From NCBI GenBank assembly GCA_902474645.1, contig CABRWN010000005.1:1-29665 (forward strand): a DNA stretch of 29,665 nt, given 5' to 3'. The stretch comes from an uncultured Collinsella sp. (GTDB lineage: Bacteria; Actinomycetota; Coriobacteriia; Coriobacteriales; Coriobacteriaceae). Positions 1-6,407 of the stretch are shown here, piece after piece. How positions within the stretch are numbered: position 1 is the first letter of the stretch; each line of letters begins with the position of its first letter. Under the pieces are notes generated by a model. The model saw only the letters and a program-made list of their open reading frames with translations. It did not search any database and was not told the origin of the DNA. Position numbers and translations under genes: made by a program.

Positions 1-23
1 CCAGACGCGCCGCCGCGACAGCC

Positions 24-85
24 GATCCGCTTTCCTCCGACCCCTTCGGGTCACATGATCTGTTAGGGACGGAGGAAAACGGATC
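24..85. repeat. Imperfect inverted repeat with nested hairpin
   Basis: Two 16-bp arms (24-39 and 70-85; GATCCG.TTTCCTCCG type) pair with one mismatch, which becomes a G-U wobble in minus-strand RNA. A second hairpin, GACCC/GGGTC (39-52), lies inside. It is 110 bp beyond the stop of the minus-strand MFS gene, but no T-run follows, so it is not a standard intrinsic terminator. It could be a REP-like element or an RNA 3' structure. The rest of 1-194 shows nothing I recognise. Confidence 0.5.
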
Positions 86-194
86 ATTCGTAGGCCCGTG
101 GCCGCCTTGGAAACCGAATGATGGTACGAGCATCCATTCGGCTTCCAGGGCGACCACGGACAGAACGGGGCGAACAGAAAAGAGCGACGGACGT

Positions 195-1499
195 CTACTC
201 CCCCGCCACGCTCGCGCGCAGCTTGGCAGCGATGGGCTCGGACGCCAACAGGAACACAAGCATAACCACGGAGCACATCAGGCACACGATCCAGGTGCTC
301 GCAAAGGAGCCCGTAGCGTCGAACAGCACACCCGAGACGATGGCGCCCATGGTACCGCCGACCATCTCGAGCGAGGTAATAGTGCCCGTGACCTTACCCA
401 GGTCGGCCATGCCAAACTGCTTAGACGCAGCGATCGTGGGCGTAATGGTGCCCATGCACGTTCCGATACCAAAGCTCACGGCAGCCACGATGGGGCCGAG
501 GTCGGTTGCGGGGAAGCACAAGGCGACGCAGGCGACGATGCACGCAACGGACCCCAACACATTGCCAAAACGCAGGCCAAATCGATCATAGATGGCGCCA
601 AGGGAGATCTTAGCGATAACGACGGTAACCATGTAGGCCGAAAGCACGGTACCTGCCCACATGGGGTCGTGGCCGCCCGTGACGATCTTGGCGCCGTTGA
701 CGGTAACGCTCGTCATATTGGTGACCTGGTTGGGCAAGACGGCGCCGTTAACGAGCCCCATAAAGAGGAAGGCGACGACAAGCAGCCAAAACGCCGGGCT
801 CTTCTTGATGCGAGACCAGCCAACGTTAACCTCGGGCGCCGTGCGCTCGTCCTTGTCGCCGGCCGTCGAAATGGACGGATCGCCCGGGTTCTCGCCGAGC
901 GGCTTAAGGCCGATCTCGGAAGGCTTGGTGCGGAAGGAATAGGCCGTGATGGGCAGCGCCGCCACCATGCAGATAGCCGCGAGCACCAGGAAGGCGGAAC
1001 GCCAGCCAACGCTCACGATCAGCGAGCTCAAGATGGGAGACAGAATAGCGCCGCCAAAGCCCGAGCCCGAAAGTGCGATGGAGATGGCAAGGCCTCGCTT
1101 GGCCGTAAACCAGTTGGCGGTCACAAGGCTAATGAGCAGGCGGGTCGAGGCGACGGCAAAGCAGCCCGAGACGGCAAAGAGCACGTAAACCTGCCACAGC
1201 TCACCGACAAAACTCATGCCGGCAAGAACGGCAGAGGTGGCGATAACAGTGAGGGAGCCCAAAACGCGGCCGCTTACTTTATCGGCAACATGACCGATCA
1301 CAAGTGAGCCGATAACGCTCACCACGGTGGAGATGGCGTTGGAGATGTTGTACTGCGCAAGCGTGATGCCCAGGTCGCTGACGATGAGCGGCTGAAACAG
1401 GCTCATGCAGTTAACGAAAATCGTGTAGCACGTGGCCATGATGACAAAGCCGGAGGCCACGACGAGCCAACCGGGGAAGAATTTATGCTGCCGGGACAT
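195..1499 (-). CDS. MFS transporter, oxalate/formate-antiporter-like
   Basis: Predicted 434-residue, 12-helix major facilitator superfamily permease of the inner membrane. The first helix region follows the basic N-terminus at FPGWLVV. The loop between helices 2 and 3 carries the MFS motif GHVADKVSGR (residues 69-78), and a related GAIYDRFGLR sits in the matching loop of the second half. The end of the N-terminal half (RTKPSEIGLKPLGE) resembles OFA-type monocarboxylate transporters. Substrate cannot be read from sequence; an organic anion is a guess. I chose the ATG at 1499 because AGGAG lies 4 nt upstream. A TTG 18 nt earlier would overlap that SD. It is monocistronic by appearance, with a long hairpin element upstream. 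Confidence 0.85.
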   Translation of the reverse strand: MSRQHKFFPGWLVVASGFVIMATCYTIFVNCMSLFQPLIVSDLGITLAQYNISNAISTVVSVIGSLVIGHVADKVSGRVLGSLTVIATSAVLAGMSFVGELWQVYVLFAVSGCFAVASTRLLISLVTANWFTAKRGLAISIALSGSGFGGAILSPILSSLIVSVGWRSAFLVLAAICMVAALPITAYSFRTKPSEIGLKPLGENPGDPSISTAGDKDERTAPEVNVGWSRIKKSPAFWLLVVAFLFMGLVNGAVLPNQVTNMTSVTVNGAKIVTGGHDPMWAGTVLSAYMVTVVIAKISLGAIYDRFGLRFGNVLGSVACIVACVALCFPATDLGPIVAAVSFGIGTCMGTITPTIAASKQFGMADLGKVTGTITSLEMVGGTMGAIVSGVLFDATGSFASTWIVCLMCSVVMLVFLLASEPIAAKLRASVAGE

Positions 1500-1538
1500 A
1501 CTGCTCCTTTTAAACAAACGAATAGCCTGCGCCGGGCG

Positions 1539-1628
1539 CCGGTAGCACCCAAGATTGCCTTGAAAGACAAGGGCATAGGCCTTATGGCCATGCCCGCAGG
1601 CTTGAAAGGCAAGGTTGGGTGCTACCGG
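1539..1628. repeat. Long structured hairpin element, copy A
   Basis: The outer arms CCGGTAGCACCCAA (1539-1552) and its exact reverse complement (1615-1628) enclose ATTGCCTTGAAAG (1554-1566), the core GGGCAT-A-GGCC-TTAT-GGCC-ATGCCC (1571-1595), and CTTGAAAGGCAAG (1601-1613). The right arm contains the stop codon of the M20 gene (1622-1624). The same arrangement recurs at 9499-9598 with different outer arms and a compensatory change in the core. It may end or stabilise the M20 transcript, or be a mobile palindromic repeat. Confidence 0.75.
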
Positions 1629-2917
1629 TGGGCGGCGATATAGCCCAAAGCGACCGCCGTGTAAGCCGCGGCGCCGAGCGGCAGCTCGGCATCGCTAAAG
1701 CGTGCCTTGGGATGGTGCTGGGCAAAGTGTTCGTCCGAATCGGTCACAGCAGCGCCGATCGTAAAGTACGCGCTGGGTATCTCACTCGAGATAAGCGCAA
1801 AGTCCTCGCTCGCCATGGCGTGGAACAGCGGCAGGAAGGCGGCCTTGGGCAGCGTCGCACCCACATAGCCAAGCGAAGCCTGGGTCATGTTGTCATCGAG
1901 GACGAGCGGGGGAACATCCGAGAGCGTCTCGATGGTCGCCGGCGTGCGATAGGTCGTGGCAACACCTTTGACGACCTCCGCGATGCGGGTCTTGAGGTGC
2001 TCCATGAGCTCGACGTCGAAGCCGCGCAGTGTGCCTTCCAGCACGCAGGTATCTGGAATGACGTTGGCCGCTTGGCCACCGGCAAACTTACCCACGGTCA
2101 GTGCGACCTCCTTGGCCGCCGGCACTTCGCGAGCGATAAGCTCCTGGAGTGCCAGGTGCACATGCACACCGGCCGTTATGGGGTCGATGCAGATCTCGGG
2201 GCTGGAACCGTGGCCACCCTTGCCCTGCAGCGTGATGCGGAAACCGTACACGCCCGAGAGCGCCGGACTCCCATAGAGCACCAGGCCAAGCGGCGATTGG
2301 CTGTTAACGTGCATGGCAAAAGCCGCCTGGGGACGCGGGTTCTCGAGCAAGCCGTCGGCGATGGCAGCGCGCGCTCCCTCAAAGGTCTCCTCACCCGGCT
2401 GGAACAACAGTTTGACGGTGGCATTGGCGTCGACGAGCTCGCCCTCGCGGGCCTTGAGCAGGCGCGCCGCACCAAGCAGCGCCGTCGCGTGCATATCGTG
2501 TCCGCATGCGTGCATACAGCCATTGGTGGATGCAAAGGGCTCGCCGGATTCCTCGACAACGGGCAGGGCGTCCATGTCGCCACGCAACATAACGACCGTT
2601 CCGGCCTGTTCGTCCGTGCAGACGCCATTGCCTTGGGCCGCGGTGGCACCGACACCGACAAGGCCCACAACACAGGAACCATCGACGAGCGTAGCAAATG
2701 GAATGTCCATCTCGGTCAGGCGCGCTTGGATATACGCAGAGGTCTGCGGGAGGCTATTACCCAGCTCAGGCATCTGGTGTAAATCGTGTCGCCATGCAGC
2801 GAGCTCGCCTGCAAAAGCCTGAGCCTCTGCAACAAGACCGTCACCGATAGCGGCCTGCGCCGCCGCGGTGGCCTTGGGCGCTGATTGCGGTTGAAAATCG
2901 GACAGAGCTGGTGCCAT
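1622..2917 (-). CDS. M20D-family metallo-amidohydrolase/peptidase
   Basis: Predicted 431-residue cytoplasmic zinc-type hydrolase of the M20 peptidase/amidohydrolase family (HipO, AbgA, N-acetyl-diaminopimelate deacetylase relatives), which cleave N-acyl or amide bonds of amino acids. Visible motifs are RHDLHQMPELG (43-53), RGDMDALP (112-119), the metal-binding ACGHDMHAT (137-145) and FQPGEE (172-177). A dimerisation-type lid segment with GKGGHGSSPE and the C-terminal FHAMASEDFA block follow. The ATG at 2917 was preferred because a G-rich SD (GGGGGG) lies 6 nt upstream; an in-frame start at 2971 would be inside the promoter dyad. The exact substrate is not inferable. Confidence 0.88.
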   Translation of the reverse strand: MAPALSDFQPQSAPKATAAAQAAIGDGLVAEAQAFAGELAAWRHDLHQMPELGNSLPQTSAYIQARLTEMDIPFATLVDGSCVVGLVGVGATAAQGNGVCTDEQAGTVVMLRGDMDALPVVEESGEPFASTNGCMHACGHDMHATALLGAARLLKAREGELVDANATVKLLFQPGEETFEGARAAIADGLLENPRPQAAFAMHVNSQSPLGLVLYGSPALSGVYGFRITLQGKGGHGSSPEICIDPITAGVHVHLALQELIAREVPAAKEVALTVGKFAGGQAANVIPDTCVLEGTLRGFDVELMEHLKTRIAEVVKGVATTYRTPATIETLSDVPPLVLDDNMTQASLGYVGATLPKAAFLPLFHAMASEDFALISSEIPSAYFTIGAAVTDSDEHFAQHHPKARFSDAELPLGAAAYTAVALGYIAAHR

Positions 2918-2947
2918 AGATGCCCCCCAGTAACGTTTTTGCAGCAA

Positions 2948-2969
2948 GCACTTTGATAGCGTAAAGTGC
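2948..2969 (-). promoter_or_regulatory. Dyad in the M20 promoter region
   Basis: GCACTTT (2948-2954) and AAAGTGC (2963-2969) form a perfect 7-bp inverted repeat with an 8-bp centre, 31 bp upstream of the M20 start and downstream of the preceding gene's terminator. On the minus strand TTGCAC could serve as a -35-like element within the dyad. It may be an operator; no dedicated regulator is encoded beside it. Confidence 0.35.
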
Positions 2970-2993
2970 AAGGTACAACTTTAAGGGTGGCGT

Positions 2994-3021
2994 ATAAAAA
3001 ATGCCGCCCCGGGAGGGCGGC
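2994..3021 (-). terminator. Intrinsic terminator of the EamA transporter gene
   Basis: GCCGCCC and GGGCGGC (3003-3021) form a 7-bp GC stem with a 5-nt loop. On the minus strand it is followed by TTTTTTATA (2994-3001). It starts 12 bp after the transporter stop codon. Confidence 0.88.
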
Positions 3022-3033
3022 GCAACAAGTTGT

Positions 3034-4017
3034 TTACAATTGCTGGCGCGGCTTTTTGCGCAAAAAATCGAAGTGAGTCTCGCTCAAGATAATCGACAGG
3101 AAGATAAGCACGAAACCGGCGAGCAGGCGCGAGGTGAGCGCCTCCCCCATCAGCAGCACCGAAAACAACACGCCCGAAGGCGACTCCATCGAAAGAAGCA
3201 GCGAGCCCGTCGAGGCCGGGACATGCGCCAGGCCGACGTTTTGGATGAGCAGGGCCACGCACGTACAGCCCACCGAGAGAAACGCCATCACACTGATAAA
3301 GCTCGGCGTCCAAACGGACAGAGGCGCTTGGGTCTCGAATAGCAGCGACGAGATCAGGCTCAGCATGCCGTTGCCCACAAACATCCAAAACGTGATGACG
3401 TTGATGTCCATTTTGCGACCGTACTTGGCGGTCACCGCCATCTGGACGGCGAAGAAGACCGCGCCCGCCAGCGTAATGACGTCACCTATGTTGAATTCAA
3501 CGCTATCGAGGGCCACCAAGCCAATGCCCGCCAAGCACAGCAGTGCCGCGCCCAGGTTATAGCGGGTGAGTTTTTCGCCGCTCAGAAAATAGCTCGCGAA
3601 CGGCACGAGGATGCAATACGTGCCCGTCAAAAAAGCATTCTTGCCCGCCGTGGTGTGCGCCAGGCCGACTGTCTGCAGGACGTAGGCGGCCCACATTAGC
3701 GTGCCCATTCCAAGTCCGATGATAAGGTTGCGGGCATTGAGGTGCGCGATGATGCGCTTGTGGAAGATGACAAACATGACCAACGCCGCAGGCAGAAAGC
3801 GCACGTAGAGCAGTTCAAACACCGGAATGGTGTCGAGCGCGTCCTTCATGGTCGTAAAGGAGTAGCCCCAGACGACTGCCACCGAAAGTAGCAGAACCTT
3901 CCAGAACAGCGGAGAGCGTGCGCCGGCGCCCCGGGGAATACCGCCCGCGCCCAAATCCTCACGGGCCACAGGGCTATCGGGCATGTTTTCGATTTCGCTG
4001 GCAGCGTATTGGGCCAT
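3034..4017 (-). CDS. EamA/DMT-family transporter
   Basis: Predicted 327-residue inner-membrane protein with ten hydrophobic segments in two repeats (about 40-170 and 180-315), as in drug/metabolite transporters of the RhaT/EamA group. Typical features are WGYSFTTMKDALD after the first helix, LQTVGLAHTTAGKNAFLTG at the end of the first repeat, and the matching LIQNVGLAHVPAS and SLLLSMESP blocks in the second. The N-terminal 35 residues are hydrophilic. GAGGA sits 8 nt before the ATG at 4017. It ends at a strong terminator and is probably monocistronic. TTGACC (minus strand, about 4080-4085) might be the -35. The family exports amino acids or metabolites; the substrate here is unknown. Confidence 0.87.
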   Translation of the reverse strand: MAQYAASEIENMPDSPVAREDLGAGGIPRGAGARSPLFWKVLLLSVAVVWGYSFTTMKDALDTIPVFELLYVRFLPAALVMFVIFHKRIIAHLNARNLIIGLGMGTLMWAAYVLQTVGLAHTTAGKNAFLTGTYCILVPFASYFLSGEKLTRYNLGAALLCLAGIGLVALDSVEFNIGDVITLAGAVFFAVQMAVTAKYGRKMDINVITFWMFVGNGMLSLISSLLFETQAPLSVWTPSFISVMAFLSVGCTCVALLIQNVGLAHVPASTGSLLLSMESPSGVLFSVLLMGEALTSRLLAGFVLIFLSIILSETHFDFLRKKPRQQL

Positions 4018-4086
4018 GGAACATCCTCACACTCAATCTGGGCGTGGTGTCCGCACGCATATGGCTGCGTGCCGCCTCATGGTCAA

Positions 4087-4123
4087 ATAAAAACGGGGCG
4101 CACCGGACCCCCGGCACGCCCCG
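4087..4123 (-). terminator. Intrinsic terminator after the YhgE/Pip pair
   Basis: CGGGGCG-ca-CCGG and CCGG-ca-CGCCCCG (4094-4123) form a long GC stem with a 4-nt loop, followed on the minus strand by TTTTTATTT. It lies 95 bp beyond the stop of the downstream YhgE gene. The stretch 4124-4217 otherwise shows nothing notable. Confidence 0.85.
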
Positions 4124-4217
4124 CTACTGTAGCAACAACCAAGCAGCCCACGCAATTCACCCCGCTAAAGCGTCGGCAGAGTAAACCTCAATGTTTTGTC
4201 AATGTCACGCTGTTGCA

Positions 4218-6407
4218 CTAAATAAGTTTCGTGCTTTCAAGCTTTTCGATAATCCAGTCGTTGGCTTTGATGACCGGGCGGCGGAAGACGACGCCCAGGG
4301 CAAGCGACGGAATCAGATAGCTCGTCAGAATACCCAGCTCAACCCAGTACTCCATATGGTAGGCGCCAGCCATGGCGGCATGCATAGCGTTGATGCCATG
4401 GGTAAACGGCAGGAACGGATATATCGCCTGAAACACGGGGCCGGTCATCTCGATGGGGAATGTGCCGCCCGAACCACCGACCTGCATGACCAACAGCACG
4501 ACAGCGAGCGCCTTGCCGATATCGCCAAACGAAACCGTAAGCGTGTAGACGATATTGGAGAACACGAGACTCGCAACCCAGCCCGCCAGCACAAACTGCA
4601 GCGGGTTGTCGCACTGAATGCCAAAGAACAGGATGTCGCCCGCGCACACGAGCGTTGCCTGCAGCAGAGCCAAACCGCCAAAGAACAGGTAACGACCCAA
4701 ATAGATCTCGTGCAGGCGCACGGGGATGAGCTCGTTGATAAGCTCATCGTCAACCGAGACCTTCATCATGGCCGCCAGTACGATCGAACCGACCCAGAGC
4801 GACAGAATCGTGTAGAACGGCGCCATGGCCGAACCGTAGTTGCGGATCGGATAGACCGGCTTGCGGTCGAGCGCGACGGGGCCGGAAAGCGACACGGCCA
4901 AACCCTCGGGATCGTTGCCGATCATCGTCTTGATCGTCGCAAGGTCATCCGACATCAAGGCACCGTCGAGTTCGTCCTTAAACGCGCTGATCTTGTCCGA
5001 CGCTTCACCCAGCTGATCGGAAGCCTTGTTGACCAGCTTTGCAGCCTTGGAGAGGCCCTTTGCCAGCGAACCGGATGCGTCGGTCAGACCGTCTACGGCG
5101 CTATCCAGATCGCCCGAGATGCCATCGAGCGAGTCCAGGATGCCCGAAACCGTCTTCTTGAGCTCCTTGGCCTTAACCGAGAACGTGGAATCGTAATCGG
5201 ATTTGGCGCCCGCGATGCCGGCCTTGGCATCGGCGATGGCCTGATCGACCTCGGCACGCGAGTTGTTGACCTCGGCCATGCTATCGGAGAGAGACTTCGC
5301 GGTGGCCGCCAGATCCTTGGCATTGTTGCGGTACTCAACGGCGATTCTGCCCAGCGACGTCGCGGCGGACTTGAGGCCGTCCTTCAAATTCTCATTGCTC
5401 ACCTGGTCGGCAAGGCTGCGGAGCTGATCGGCCATCGCATCGATATCCTTGGCGCGCGCACTGAGAGCCGCAGCGGAATCGTTGAGTTGGGACACCGTAA
5501 GGTGGACATGCTGGTTCGCGGCATCGAACGCCTTCGCGAACTCGGCGGACACGTTGTCGAACGAGCCCGCGCTTCCGTCAATCGCCGCGTCAACGGCATC
5601 GTTGGCGGCCTTGAGCGCTTCCTTGGAATCATCGATGCCGCTTTTGGCATGCTCCATGAGCTGCTTTGTCGACTCATCGACGGCACCGGTCTGCTTGAGC
5701 ATGCCGCTCGCCGACGTCAGCGAATCGGACGTGGAGCTCAAAATGCCCGCAAGCGATGTTGCGCTGGCCTGAACGTCTCGCAGGTCCCCAATCGAATCGC
5801 CGAGCGTCGAGGACAGGTTGGCGATAAAGTTGCTGACCTGGTCGGTGCTCATGTAATCGAGCAGGCTGGACACCGTCTTAAGACCGATGCTCGTAATGGT
5901 CTCGGTAAAAGTTTCGTTAACCTGGCTTTGAACGGCGCTCGAACCCTTCTCGGTCACGATCTGCGCGATGGCGTTGGCCTTCTGGTTCTCGTAAAACTCG
6001 ATATCAGCGTGCTTCACCTCAGTCGAGAAAAGCGTCATCATGTCAGCGCTAAACGTTTTAGGGATAACGACGGCGGCGTAGTATGCGCCCGACTTGACGC
6101 CCTCGATAGCCTTTTCGCGATTGTTGAGCACGACCCAGTCGAAGTTCTCGTTGCCGCGCAGGGTGGCGGTTACGTTTTCACCCACGTTGACCTCGACGGG
6201 AATCAGATCGCTCTCGTAGCCCTCGTCGGTGTTGACCACTGCAATCTTAAGATTGCCGGTGTTGCCGTACGGATCCCAGCTGCCGGCGATGTTAAACCAC
6301 GCGTACAGGCACGGCACGATAATGAGGCCCATCACAACAACCATGCCGATCACGGAGCGAGACACGTTTTGGACATCACGCTTAAACAGATGCAGGATGT
6401 TCTTCAT
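4218..6407 (-). CDS. YhgE/Pip-domain membrane protein (second of a pair)
   Basis: Predicted 729-residue protein of the YhgE/Pip (phage infection protein) family, related to the ABC-2 permease fold. One N-terminal helix (about 18-37) is followed by SWDPYGNTGNLKIAVVNTD, the family signature. A large extracytoplasmic region (about 60-520), rich in Ala/Ser/Asp and probably coiled coil, comes next. KPVYPIRNYGSAMAPFY then leads into a C-terminal block of about five helices, with GGSGGTFPIEMT between two of them. Its ATG directly follows the TAA of the upstream gene, and AAAGGAGG lies inside that gene's last codons, so the two are almost certainly translationally coupled. Family members act in envelope transport, phage receptors or type VII secretion accessories (YueB/EsaA); the role here is unknown. 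Confidence 0.88.
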   Translation of the reverse strand: MKNILHLFKRDVQNVSRSVIGMVVVMGLIIVPCLYAWFNIAGSWDPYGNTGNLKIAVVNTDEGYESDLIPVEVNVGENVTATLRGNENFDWVVLNNREKAIEGVKSGAYYAAVVIPKTFSADMMTLFSTEVKHADIEFYENQKANAIAQIVTEKGSSAVQSQVNETFTETITSIGLKTVSSLLDYMSTDQVSNFIANLSSTLGDSIGDLRDVQASATSLAGILSSTSDSLTSASGMLKQTGAVDESTKQLMEHAKSGIDDSKEALKAANDAVDAAIDGSAGSFDNVSAEFAKAFDAANQHVHLTVSQLNDSAAALSARAKDIDAMADQLRSLADQVSNENLKDGLKSAATSLGRIAVEYRNNAKDLAATAKSLSDSMAEVNNSRAEVDQAIADAKAGIAGAKSDYDSTFSVKAKELKKTVSGILDSLDGISGDLDSAVDGLTDASGSLAKGLSKAAKLVNKASDQLGEASDKISAFKDELDGALMSDDLATIKTMIGNDPEGLAVSLSGPVALDRKPVYPIRNYGSAMAPFYTILSLWVGSIVLAAMMKVSVDDELINELIPVRLHEIYLGRYLFFGGLALLQATLVCAGDILFFGIQCDNPLQFVLAGWVASLVFSNIVYTLTVSFGDIGKALAVVLLVMQVGGSGGTFPIEMTGPVFQAIYPFLPFTHGINAMHAAMAGAYHMEYWVELGILTSYLIPSLALGVVFRRPVIKANDWIIEKLESTKLI

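Noticed and set aside
24..85. Intrinsic terminator for the MFS gene
   Set aside because: The stem is long enough but no T-run follows on the minus strand, so it was recorded only as an inverted repeat.
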